Shown piece after piece: positions 17,478 to 25,812 of a stretch of DNA of 64,000 nucleotides. Made by a program: the position numbers and the translations under genes. Position 1 is the stretch's first letter. Each line of letters starts with the position of its first letter. The DNA lies in assembly GCA_944393265.1 (NCBI GenBank), contig CALXZO010000001.1, positions 140,813 through 204,812 of the forward strand, given 5' to 3'. The notes below the pieces were generated by a model. The model saw nothing but the letters and a program-made list of their open reading frames with translations. It had not been told where the DNA came from and did no database searches. Source of the stretch: an uncultured Clostridia bacterium. GTDB lineage: Bacteria > Bacillota > Clostridia > TANB77 > UBA1234.

Positions 17478-19124
17478 TTGAAAAGAATTTTAATAAAGGT
17501 ATTAATATCTATGCTAATAATTTTTTTAATCGTTGTGGCTATTTCAGAGATATATGAAATAGATGCTGAGAATGCAACAAACAATTATAACAATAATTAC
17601 AGTGGCGATATGGCTGTTTCAGGTGAATGGACTGAAAGCGGAGATATTGAAAATGTCAAAGAAAACGAAGAGGAGCCTGTTAGTATTCTTCCGTATACTG
17701 TTCAGATTATAACTGAAAGCGGTGAAGAGTATTCAGCGAATATATCATTTAGCGAACCTTCAACATACAATAAAATTGAAGGAATCACGACTTTTAGAGG
17801 AAATAATTATAGAGACTCAGCTTTTTGTGGGGAACTTGAGTTGAAAGAAAGAACATTTACTAAGGTTTGGACAAAAGTAATTGGTAAAACAGATAATTGG
17901 ACTGGCGTGGGTTGGAATGGTCAACCAGCAATAGTAAAGTGGGATGATTCTACAAAAAAACACATGAACATATATGATGAATTTAAACAGAAAAAAGATT
18001 TTGTAGAAGTTATATATGGGACATTAGATAGTCATGTTTATTTTTACGATTTAGAAACAGGTGCCGAAACAAGACCAAGTATAAAAGTCGAGAGTTCGAT
18101 AAAAGGCAGTGTCACAATTGATCCTAGAGGCTACCCTCTTCTTTATGTTGGACAGGGTATTAATCAAGTAAGTGGTGAATCAGTTCGAATGGGATATCAC
18201 ATTTTTAGCTTAGTTGATGGCAAAGAACTTTTATTTATAAATGGTCGTGACAGGGATGCATATAGTGGTTGGGGAGCTTTCGACGGAAATCCGTTAATAT
18301 ATGCCGAAGAAGATCTATTAATATTACCGGCAGAAAATGGATTAATATACGTAGTAAAGCTAAATACAAATTATGATATTGAAAATGGTACAATCTCAAT
18401 TAATCCTAATATTACAAAATATAAATGGACCGTAAATGGAAGAGCAGGTGGAATAGAGAATGCAATTGCTGCATATAAAAATTATGCGTATTTTGTTAAT
18501 AATAATGGTGCTTTACAATGTCTTGATTTAAATACATTGACACCGCGTTGGAGTTATGATATGCAAGATGATTGTGACGCAACATGCGGCCTTGAAGAAG
18601 AAAACGGAAAGATCATGCTATACGCAGCCACAGAAGTAGATAGACGCAAAACAGACGCACCCGCATATGTAAGAAAGTTTAATGGCATGACGGGCGAAGT
18701 CTTGTGGGAATATTCGTGTAATTGCAAATATGATCCAAATGTAAATGGCGGAGTACTTTCCTCTCCTATCATTGGAAAAGGAAAAATTTCAAATCTTGTA
18801 ATATATAATTTTTCAAAAGTGAATAATTTATTAGATGGTAAAATGGTTGCTTTGAATAAAGATGATGGTTCTGTTGTCTGGGAAAAAGATATGTCAAAAT
18901 ATTCATGGAGTTCGCCAGTTGCCATATATGATACATCTGGCGAAGCATATATTGTTTTTGGGAACTCAATTGGACAGCTTTTACTCATTGATGCCTTGAC
19001 AGGTGAAACAATACATACATTAAATACTGGTGGTGGCAATATAGAAGGTTCGCCTGCTATATATAATGACATGATTGTAATAGGCACACGTGGAAAAAGG
19101 ATTTACGGTATAAAAATAAACTAA
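17478..19124 (+). CDS. Membrane-anchored PQQ-type beta-propeller surface protein
   Basis: A 548-residue protein with a TTG start directly after AAGGAGG at seven-base spacing. Residues about 1-25 form a membrane anchor. A linker of about 50 residues follows, with repeated SGD/SGE/SGD motifs and many Asn. The rest is a beta-propeller with PQQ-like blades (VWEKDMSKYSWSSPVA, LNTGGGNIEGSPAIYND). No enzyme motif is seen. It probably sits outside the membrane and binds a surface ligand or protein. It is a single gene, ending at a bidirectional terminator shared with the DUF5050 gene. Confidence 0.85.
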   Translation: MKRILIKVLISMLIIFLIVVAISEIYEIDAENATNNYNNNYSGDMAVSGEWTESGDIENVKENEEEPVSILPYTVQIITESGEEYSANISFSEPSTYNKIEGITTFRGNNYRDSAFCGELELKERTFTKVWTKVIGKTDNWTGVGWNGQPAIVKWDDSTKKHMNIYDEFKQKKDFVEVIYGTLDSHVYFYDLETGAETRPSIKVESSIKGSVTIDPRGYPLLYVGQGINQVSGESVRMGYHIFSLVDGKELLFINGRDRDAYSGWGAFDGNPLIYAEEDLLILPAENGLIYVVKLNTNYDIENGTISINPNITKYKWTVNGRAGGIENAIAAYKNYAYFVNNNGALQCLDLNTLTPRWSYDMQDDCDATCGLEEENGKIMLYAATEVDRRKTDAPAYVRKFNGMTGEVLWEYSCNCKYDPNVNGGVLSSPIIGKGKISNLVIYNFSKVNNLLDGKMVALNKDDGSVVWEKDMSKYSWSSPVAIYDTSGEAYIVFGNSIGQLLLIDALTGETIHTLNTGGGNIEGSPAIYNDMIVIGTRGKRIYGIKIN

Positions 19125-19129
19125 ATTTA

Positions 19130-19167
19130 AAAGCTTAGAAGTTTACTAAAATAGACTTCTAAGCTTT
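19130..19167. terminator. Bidirectional terminator between convergent genes
   Basis: A 13-bp perfect stem (AAAGCTTAGAAGT with its complement) around a 12-base loop, flanked by A/T-rich ends. It lies 5 bases after the PQQ-protein stop and 13 bases from the DUF5050-protein stop on the other strand, so it can serve both. Confidence 0.85.
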
Positions 19168-19180
19168 ATTTGTTAGTGGA

Positions 19181-20398
19181 TTATGGCATGACTTCTATTT
19201 TGTTTTCGGTCATGTTAATACGTAATAATACTTTTTTATTAGTTGTGTGTATTAACGGTTCATTTCCGTCTTCAAATAAATCTCCTGAAAAAGCATTTAC
19301 AATTTCTTTGGATAAATTTAAAGTTGCATATACATATTTATCAACCATAATAATTTCATCTAATGAGCATTTAATATCTGTACCCTCAATATCAAGTGAA
19401 ATCTCTCCCACTTTATTGTCGTTTAAATATACGCTAAGTAATCTGTCATTAAATTTAAAATTATAACATTGTAAAATACTTGTATCCGGCTCTTGCTGAT
19501 ATTCTTCATAAGTATTATTATCATGTTTCCAAACATAAAAATTCCCATTTAATGAAAAATACAAATCATTAGAATTTTCTTTTTGGAAAAATGATGGAGA
19601 CTCTAATTCCGAAAGTGATGATGTTTTAGTTGCAACAAGAGACTCTTTCTCCAATCTTATGATATAACTAGATATTTTTGTATTATCCTTATCAGTAATA
19701 GACACTAACATATATATATACTCATCATTTGCAATAACTTGCGCTATGTTATAATATTCTCCTTCATATTGCTTCTCAAGCTCATAGAAATAGGTTATGG
19801 TATAATCTGCTTTATTGAACCCTACAAGAACAATAGTATTACGATTTGTAGGAGATGAATAATAAATCATTTCATTATCTTCGTACATTCTAGTAAAAAC
19901 TGAATCTGTCAATTTATTATATGATTTAATTAGTGGTGAATCTTGGTATATTACTCCAGAGTACAAACAACCATTATATAAACAAATTGCTTCTGTATCG
20001 GTAATGTATTCTAAAGAACCATTGCAAAAGAATTTGTATTCTTTAAATTCTAGGTCATATATATAAGTATCACCATTATATGAAAAATATAAAAAATTGT
20101 TATATATGTGCATTCTTGGATCAAATGCCGTATTTGCACGCGAATATACTAATTCCACATCTTCTGATAATGAAGTACTGTCGACAGGGACACGCATTAT
20201 AGCGTTACTATTAACAGATTGATAATATATATAATCACCATATTGAAGGATATGCGCATTATTATTGTATAGTTTACCAATGGCTACTTCATCAGGCTCA
20301 TCAAGCTTATTAATATTGTGAATAATAATTACTGTTGAAAATATTGCTATCAACAGTAATATTGCTACTATTAATAATATATTTCTATTTATTTTCAA
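19181..20398 (-). CDS. Membrane-anchored DUF5050-like beta-propeller protein
   Basis: A 405-residue protein with one N-terminal membrane helix (about 6-30) and an extracytoplasmic domain. Repeated short blades of the type GDYIYYQSVNSNAIMRVPVD are typical of DUF5050 and related propeller proteins. No catalytic motif is seen. The start is a TTG placed seven bases after AGGAGGAG; an upstream in-frame start has no ribosome site. It converges with the other propeller gene, which suggests related surface roles. Function unknown. Confidence 0.78.
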   Translation of the reverse strand: MKINRNILLIVAILLLIAIFSTVIIIHNINKLDEPDEVAIGKLYNNNAHILQYGDYIYYQSVNSNAIMRVPVDSTSLSEDVELVYSRANTAFDPRMHIYNNFLYFSYNGDTYIYDLEFKEYKFFCNGSLEYITDTEAICLYNGCLYSGVIYQDSPLIKSYNKLTDSVFTRMYEDNEMIYYSSPTNRNTIVLVGFNKADYTITYFYELEKQYEGEYYNIAQVIANDEYIYMLVSITDKDNTKISSYIIRLEKESLVATKTSSLSELESPSFFQKENSNDLYFSLNGNFYVWKHDNNTYEEYQQEPDTSILQCYNFKFNDRLLSVYLNDNKVGEISLDIEGTDIKCSLDEIIMVDKYVYATLNLSKEIVNAFSGDLFEDGNEPLIHTTNKKVLLRINMTENKIEVMP

Positions 20399-20488
20399 AA
20401 TTACTCCTCCTTCTATTTTATATTTCAACAAAATTATATAAAAAAGAATTTATTATTTCAAGAAATAATACTCTATTAAGAAATATAT

Positions 20489-21124
20489 TTAATTTTTATA
20501 TGCATGTAAACTATTTATTTTTATTCCTAACTTAACAAACTTCTCTTCATACTCAGTAGGTATGTTCGGTATTGTAGTATCATTCCATAAATCGTTTGTA
20601 ATATACTTTATGGTATATCCATTTTCCTTTAGCGATGCATAAGAAAATTCAAAGAATGAGATATTATCTGTTTTTTGAAAAATCTCTTTTCGATTTTCAA
20701 ATATTTTTTCATATTTTTCTAGAAACGTAGAACTCGTTAATCGTCTTTTTTCATGTTTACTTTTTGGCCATGGATCAGAAAAATTTAAATATATTCTATG
20801 TATCTCTTTTTTAAAAATATTTTCAATATCTCTTGCATCGTATAATATTAATTTTAAATTTTTTAATTCAGGAATTGTATTAAGTTTACGAACAGCTTTA
20901 ACCATTACGCTATCATATTTTTCAATACCAATAAAATTTGTGTTAGGATATTCTTTAGCCATGTTTATTATAAAGTTTCCCTTCCCCATGCCAATTTCAA
21001 TATCAATTGGAAGATCATTACCAAAAATAGTATGCCACTTAGCTCTGTTTAGTGCTGGTTCTTCCACATAATATTTTGAAGATTTAATATCTTCAATGGC
21101 GTTTTTTATCTTCTTCAGTCTCAT
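20489..21124 (-). CDS. trmB: tRNA (guanine-N7-)-methyltransferase
   Basis: A 211-residue SAM-dependent enzyme that makes m7G46 in tRNA. DIEIGMGKGNFIINMA is the SAM-binding motif. The motif FSDPWPKSKHEKRRL is diagnostic of TrmB, and a ForY-type C-terminal motif (TEYEEKF) is present. The length is normal. GGAGTGATG precedes the ATG. It is upstream of the DUF5050 gene on the same strand. Confidence 0.96.
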   Translation of the reverse strand: MRLKKIKNAIEDIKSSKYYVEEPALNRAKWHTIFGNDLPIDIEIGMGKGNFIINMAKEYPNTNFIGIEKYDSVMVKAVRKLNTIPELKNLKLILYDARDIENIFKKEIHRIYLNFSDPWPKSKHEKRRLTSSTFLEKYEKIFENRKEIFQKTDNISFFEFSYASLKENGYTIKYITNDLWNDTTIPNIPTEYEEKFVKLGIKINSLHAYKN

Positions 21125-21249
21125 TTAATTCATCACTCCGTAAATCTAATTTCATTATCTTATAGGACAAATTTTTGCAAAAAGCAAACTGGCGTTCGGA
21201 TTTTATGCAAACTATTTTGCTAATTTATATATTTTTTTTCTACAATTTG

Positions 21250-21279
21250 TGGACATCTGACACCAAAGTATTATATAAT
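21250..21279 (+). promoter_or_regulatory. Probable sigma-A promoter of the acidic surface peptide gene
   Basis: TGGACA (21250-21255) and a perfect TATAAT (21274-21279) with 18 bases between them, 57 bases before the ATG. Confidence 0.5.
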
Positions 21280-21335
21280 AAATTCCGTCGACAGTAAATC
21301 TATTGTCACAAAATTTTAATAGGAGGCTGATTTCA

Positions 21336-21695
21336 ATGACGAAGAAAATTGCATTATTGATTTCTTTAGTTATGATTTTTGCTTTTTCATGTGTATTTGC
21401 TACTGATGATTTAGCTACTACTGATGTAGCTATTTCTGGAGAAGATGTATCTGGTGAGAACACAGAGATTGTAGACGCATCTGGAGATGATGTTGAAAAC
21501 ACTGAGACATCTGGTGAAGATGATGAGAATCTTGAAGCTGATGACACAGTTACATCTGGCGATAGCGTAGTGAGCGGAGACTCATCTACCGATGACACAG
21601 AAGAAGGCGGAAACAACACAATGGTTGGAGCAATCATAGCTATCGTTATAGTTATAGCAGTTGTTGCTATTGTGTATGTAATTCAAAAGAAATAA
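21336..21695 (+). CDS. Small secreted acidic protein with Ser-Gly-Asp/Glu repeats and C-terminal anchor
   Basis: A 119-residue protein. Residues 1-22 are a signal peptide (basic start, hydrophobic core, then VFATDD). Residues about 23-92 are low complexity and very acidic, with repeated SGED, SGEN, SGDD and SGDS motifs. Residues about 95-116 form a membrane helix ending in KK. It should sit on the outer face of the membrane. I recognise no family. The same SG(D/E) motif recurs in linkers of the PQQ-type protein and the SH3 protein in this window. An AGGAGG site precedes the ATG; a longer upstream frame has none. It has its own promoter and terminator. Confidence 0.8.
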   Translation: MTKKIALLISLVMIFAFSCVFATDDLATTDVAISGEDVSGENTEIVDASGDDVENTETSGEDDENLEADDTVTSGDSVVSGDSSTDDTEEGGNNTMVGAIIAIVIVIAVVAIVYVIQKK

Positions 21696-21702
21696 TTACT
21701 AT

Positions 21703-21744
21703 AAAAACTGGCTACTTAGGAAAATTAAGCATGCCAGTTTTTTT
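21703..21744 (+). terminator. Rho-independent terminator of the acidic surface peptide gene
   Basis: The stem AAAAACTGGC / GCCAGTTTTT is followed directly by further T residues, eight bases after the stop codon. It is also close to the stop of ytfJ on the other strand. Confidence 0.85.
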
Positions 21745-21765
21745 ATGTCTAAAATAGATTACGTT

Positions 21766-22278
21766 TTACTCTTTATTATCATTATTTGTAGATTCTTCTT
21801 TCTTCTCTGTTTCTCTGCACCCGCATTCACATTCTCCATCTTTATAAAATTTGTATGAGTATGTGTGTCCATCAAAGATATCACCTAGCTTGTCAATTAA
21901 GTTAGGAACATAATCTAATAATTTGTCAAGGGCATTACAATGGTCAACAGGTATAAATTTAGGACACTTAGTGTCGCTGCTACCTTCAACAACTATAAAA
22001 CCAACTGGAGTTATATTCACTCCTGCACCACTACCGCCACCAAATGGCAATCTATACATTATGTCTTCATCAGTTCCTTCACGCGAGTACTGATCCAACG
22101 TCTCACCGGTAAATTCGCTTCCTCCTGCAGCAAAACCAAATGTAACTTTAGATATTGGAATAATTACAGTTCCATTAATTGTTTCTATTGTCTCTCCAAT
22201 AATTGTGTTAACATCTATCATTTCTTTTAGGTTGCTCATAGCAGAATCCATAAGACTTTCTATTGGATGATTTCCCAT
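21766..22278 (-). CDS. ytfJ: Sporulation protein YtfJ (GerW family)
   Basis: A 170-residue protein of the YtfJ/GerW family, found in spore formers and linked to germination. Family segments are MGNHPIESLMDSAMSNLKEM, the core TVIIPISKVTFGFAAGGSEF, and the glycine-rich PFGGGSGAGVNITPVGFIVV. The tail is Cys-rich and charged (ECECGCRE), which is unusual. I chose the ATG at 22278 because AGGAGAG is eight bases upstream. It directly follows the DUF2953 gene, the same order as ytfI-ytfJ in Bacillus. Confidence 0.92.
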   Translation of the reverse strand: MGNHPIESLMDSAMSNLKEMIDVNTIIGETIETINGTVIIPISKVTFGFAAGGSEFTGETLDQYSREGTDEDIMYRLPFGGGSGAGVNITPVGFIVVEGSSDTKCPKFIPVDHCNALDKLLDYVPNLIDKLGDIFDGHTYSYKFYKDGECECGCRETEKKEESTNNDNKE

Positions 22279-22313
22279 TATACTCTCTCCTATCATTATG
22301 AAATATTATGTTA

Positions 22314-22857
22314 TTAATATTTCATAAAATTCGAAAAAATATTCATATTTTTAAATTTCAAAATCACTATAATCATATTATATGCGCTGATTATTATCTC
22401 TCCGTCGTGCTTTAAGCGAAAAAACGAAATCCTTATAGTTAGGAATAATTGAAAAGTGAAACCCTTTTTTATTTTTAATGACAGATGAATATATTGATGG
22501 AACGAGTATATTTAGAATCTCAATAACAAAAACGGTAAATGAAATAAAAGGAGTTCCCGCCACTATATTTATATTTAAGTTTTGTATTTCTACTATATTT
22601 AAAACATCTTGCATATCTTGAAAATTAAATTTTTTCTTTTTAATGACGCTCCTTTTAAGATTAGAATAAGGCTCGATTTTTTTTAATAATAATTTACCGC
22701 CAAAATTTTTATTAAATATTTGCATATTAATTTTCATATCTAAATTATTAACTTCTATTGAAAAGCGAATACGTATTTTTATAAGTAAAAGGAATAATAA
22801 TATAATAAAAAATAATAAAAAAATAATAAGTGCTATCATAACACTTATTATTTCCAA
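22314..22857 (-). CDS. ytfI: DUF2953 (YtfI-like) membrane protein, probable +1 recoding at CGG
   Basis: The N-terminus is a strong membrane helix (about 5-27), followed by a beta-rich domain typical of DUF2953. Without recoding the frame ends at 22378 with an Arg-rich tail. In-frame CGG at 22402-22404 (codon 152) can be bypassed: skipping the C gives ARGEIIISAYNMIIVILKF and a stop at 22314, for 180 residues. As I recall the family, DUF2953 proteins end with a similar G-x-I-x-I plus hydrophobic helix segment, so the recoded end looks better. It is the least certain of the seven sites, since the unshifted frame also ends normally. The start is probably TTG at 22857; an ATG at 22839 is possible. 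Position before ytfJ supports YtfI identity. Confidence 0.75.
22402..22404 (-). other. Putative +1 recoding site (CGA CGG AGA) in the DUF2953 gene
   Basis: Codon 152 is CGG. Skipping its C gives GGA (Gly) and a 30-residue alternative C-terminus with a hydrophobic helix instead of a nine-residue basic tail. Confidence 0.62.
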
Positions 22858-22878
22858 TATAAAGTTATATATACAATA

Positions 22879-24123
22879 TTAGTCAAACACTTCTTGCATT
22901 CTAATTATAATAGCAGCAATCTCTGCACGTGTTGCAAAATCATTTGGTAATAAATTTATGCTACTTGTCAAAGAATCTTTCTCACCATGAATTATAGAAT
23001 TTTGAACTGCCCAAATAAGTGGAGTCGTAGCATATTCAGACACATTCTCATGATCTCCATATTCTTCAATAGATGTATTTGATTCAATATTAGTATCAAT
23101 CCCTTTAACCTTAGCATAATTATAAAGTATGGTGCATACTTGCTCGCGCGATATAAACTGATTAGGAGCAAACATACCATCGCCTACACCAGAAACAATT
23201 CCGATATTTGATGCCCAAGCAACAGCTTTATAAAACCAATCATCCTTCGATACGTCGTCAAAAATATTTAAATAATCTTCTAAATCATCATTTTCTCCAC
23301 TCTCAATATTGTACAATACTTGTACAAGCATTCCTCTAGTCATTAGCTCATTTGGTGAAAAAGTTGTTGCCGAGGTTCCGTTAAAAATGCTCAAATTATA
23401 TACTTCATTAACATATTCAAAATACCATGCATCTTCTAAAACATCAGTAAAAGGGAAAATTTTTTCTTCCGATGAATCAAGGTCATCATCATCAGTAGAT
23501 GAAACATATCCTTCAATTTTCTTAAATCTCGCTTGTATCCTATGATTTTCTTTAACCCTTCTAAAAGTATATTCCGAAACAGCACCAACAGAATCACCAT
23601 CTACTAAAACATCTGCTATTTCATAACCTTCGTTTGGAGTTATGTACACAGTAATACTCTTGGAATGTTCTACACGTATAGGATTCGGGGAAATAGTACC
23701 ATTTCTCGAATATAATACGCTTATAACATGTGTAAGAACTCCAAAATTCGAAGAACTCGATTCTTCTTCAGGAAAAATATATGTCACTTCCAAATAATCG
23801 TCTTCATTAATTTGTGTTGTTGTCGCTAAGTTGCCATTTACCGTTGCGGTTGTATTTTCAGTATAACAATAGTCAAAATATGGCTTTAAAACTATAATAA
23901 CTTTTTTCCTATTATCACTTGTAGTAGACCAAGAAATTTCATCAACATATGAATGTGAATTATTAGACAAAGTTACATCAGTATCTACATTATAAATAGA
24001 TGAATATGCTGGATCTACATCACTAATCTCTACTTTTGAAATTTCCGTATCTGTCGCATATACCATATTTAGTTGCATAAGTAACAAAATTGCAATTACC
24101 ACAAAATATTTAAAATGTTTCAT
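22879..24123 (-). CDS. S-layer homology (SLH) domain surface protein
   Basis: A 414-residue secreted protein. A signal peptide occupies about residues 1-23. The central part carries a bacterial-repeat-like domain (SITVYITPNEGYEIADVLVD). The C-terminal half has SLH units: FPFTDVLEDAWYFEYVNEVY, IFDDVSKDDWFYKAVAWA, and a third ending ATRAEIAAIIIRMQEVF. SLH domains bind secondary wall polymers, so this protein should attach to the cell wall. It follows the DnaB-like gene by 33 bases and precedes the DUF2953 gene by 21 bases. AGGAAGGAC precedes the ATG. Confidence 0.9.
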   Translation of the reverse strand: MKHFKYFVVIAILLLMQLNMVYATDTEISKVEISDVDPAYSSIYNVDTDVTLSNNSHSYVDEISWSTTSDNRKKVIIVLKPYFDYCYTENTTATVNGNLATTTQINEDDYLEVTYIFPEEESSSSNFGVLTHVISVLYSRNGTISPNPIRVEHSKSITVYITPNEGYEIADVLVDGDSVGAVSEYTFRRVKENHRIQARFKKIEGYVSSTDDDDLDSSEEKIFPFTDVLEDAWYFEYVNEVYNLSIFNGTSATTFSPNELMTRGMLVQVLYNIESGENDDLEDYLNIFDDVSKDDWFYKAVAWASNIGIVSGVGDGMFAPNQFISREQVCTILYNYAKVKGIDTNIESNTSIEEYGDHENVSEYATTPLIWAVQNSIIHGEKDSLTSSINLLPNDFATRAEIAAIIIRMQEVFD

Positions 24124-24156
24124 TAATAATCATGTCCTTCCTGAATTTGATTTTCA

Positions 24157-25719
24157 TTATATATCGTCTTCAGCAGACTGCTTATGTCTGACATACCCCT
24201 TTTCAATCCAAGTATTATAATCTAGGTCAAGTTTAAATAATAATTTCGGTTTAGAGCCAGCTCTATTTTTATCTACTACACAAGCATAATATTTTGTATT
24301 TAAGGTTTCCGGAGGTTCTAGATCTTTGTAATCAAGGGAATCTTCCTCCTCCGAATACTCATACTCATCATACGTTGTACTATTAATTTGTTTAATCAAA
24401 CACAAATTATCTAATACTTCCTTTACTGTTCTACTACTTTGAATATCATTAATACTCATGTTTAAAGGCGTTGTTGCATTATCCAAAAGCTGTAAAGTTG
24501 ACCCAATAAATAAACCAAAGCTTTGTGCTAAAGTTGAAAGTACAGTAGCTGTTTTCTTTACCTCATCACCATCACCTATATGCTCAATATCCGTTTTTAA
24601 TGTATCATAAAATATATATTCAATTCCTTCTTTATAATAATAATCAAGGATGATATTTCTAAGCTCATCATTTGTATGATCAGACGTATGAACAAAGAAA
24701 ATACTAGATTCTTTTTGAGAAGAAAGCCACTCAGTTGCAGCAATAGTTTTATTAAATTCAGAAGAAAACTCACTTAGCCTCTTTATAAATTCTTCACTAG
24801 TTTCGTCTTCCTTTTTTAAAATAAAACCTTGTTCATCAAGCTCCACTTCCTTATCTTTGTCTGGTCTAAATTTGAGTGCAAGCAACTCGGCTTCTCTTTT
24901 ATGCAAATCCTGATTATGAAGTTTCTGTATGTATGGAGAATTGATTATAGTAGTAATCAAGCAAAGTTTCATTTTGTCTTCTGTCATCTCGTTTGATATA
25001 AGTAAGACCTTTTTCTTTTCAACATATGCAAGATATGCAACAAGATTAATTACAAATCTACTTTTACCAGCATTAGAAGGCATAGCAAAAGAAACAGTTT
25101 CAGCTTTTCTAAATCCTTTAAACGTTTTTGTCATTATAGGGAAAGGAGTAGGTATACCTGTTTTTAAGTTATTATCTCCCTCTAATAAAAATTCGGTAAC
25201 ATCTTCATTTAATACACTTTCTCTAATACTACTAGTAAAACTGATTTGGTTTAATGAATTGATTATCTCATCAATTCCCATTTCATTATACCTAGCATAT
25301 TTTTTAATATCAGTTACTTTCTTTTGAATTGTCTTAGTAGGCGCGTTTGCATACCCCATCTTAAGTAAAAATAACTTTCTTATTTCATAATATGCTTGCT
25401 CAATAGTGTATCCAGATTCAATAGCATACTTTTTGCAAGTATCCATATATGTTTCAGTTTTTTCAGTAATTTTAGGAAACGAATAATTTCTCTTAGCTGC
25501 TTCAGATGCGTATTGTTGTCCTTCCCTAAATAAAACTAATTTATAAATATCTAGCATCCAAGGGACAGAAAACCTTGCTTCTTCATATTCTAAGTAAAAC
25601 ATGCTAATACCCTTTGGATTTATTAATAACAGCCCAACGTATATAGCTTCTAACTTTTCATTCGTTAACACTGCTGGATATTTAATATCTTCATTCTTTG
25701 CTCCACCTTCATAAGCCAC
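24157..25719 (-). CDS. DnaB-like RecA-fold ATPase
   Basis: A 520-residue protein with a divergent DnaB C-terminal (RecA-like) domain. Walker A is MPSNAGKSRFVINLVAYL near residue 215, the Walker B-type strand is YIFYDTL near 373, and a Gln motif GSTLQLLDN follows near 404. The N-terminal half is helical and lacks the usual DnaB N-domain, and it contains long charged insertions. It is not the main replicative helicase by appearance. It may be a phage-derived or accessory helicase. The start is GTG at 25719, ten bases after AGGAG. It lies between uvrC and the SLH gene. Function unproven. Confidence 0.7.
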   Translation of the reverse strand: MAYEGGAKNEDIKYPAVLTNEKLEAIYVGLLLINPKGISMFYLEYEEARFSVPWMLDIYKLVLFREGQQYASEAAKRNYSFPKITEKTETYMDTCKKYAIESGYTIEQAYYEIRKLFLLKMGYANAPTKTIQKKVTDIKKYARYNEMGIDEIINSLNQISFTSSIRESVLNEDVTEFLLEGDNNLKTGIPTPFPIMTKTFKGFRKAETVSFAMPSNAGKSRFVINLVAYLAYVEKKKVLLISNEMTEDKMKLCLITTIINSPYIQKLHNQDLHKREAELLALKFRPDKDKEVELDEQGFILKKEDETSEEFIKRLSEFSSEFNKTIAATEWLSSQKESSIFFVHTSDHTNDELRNIILDYYYKEGIEYIFYDTLKTDIEHIGDGDEVKKTATVLSTLAQSFGLFIGSTLQLLDNATTPLNMSINDIQSSRTVKEVLDNLCLIKQINSTTYDEYEYSEEEDSLDYKDLEPPETLNTKYYACVVDKNRAGSKPKLLFKLDLDYNTWIEKGYVRHKQSAEDDI

Positions 25720-25812
25720 TAGTTCCTCACTCCTATTTTTCTTTAGATTATACTTCTATAAATATATTATTGATTTTATGTACTTTTGTCAAGCAATCTA
25801 GAGTGTTAACAA

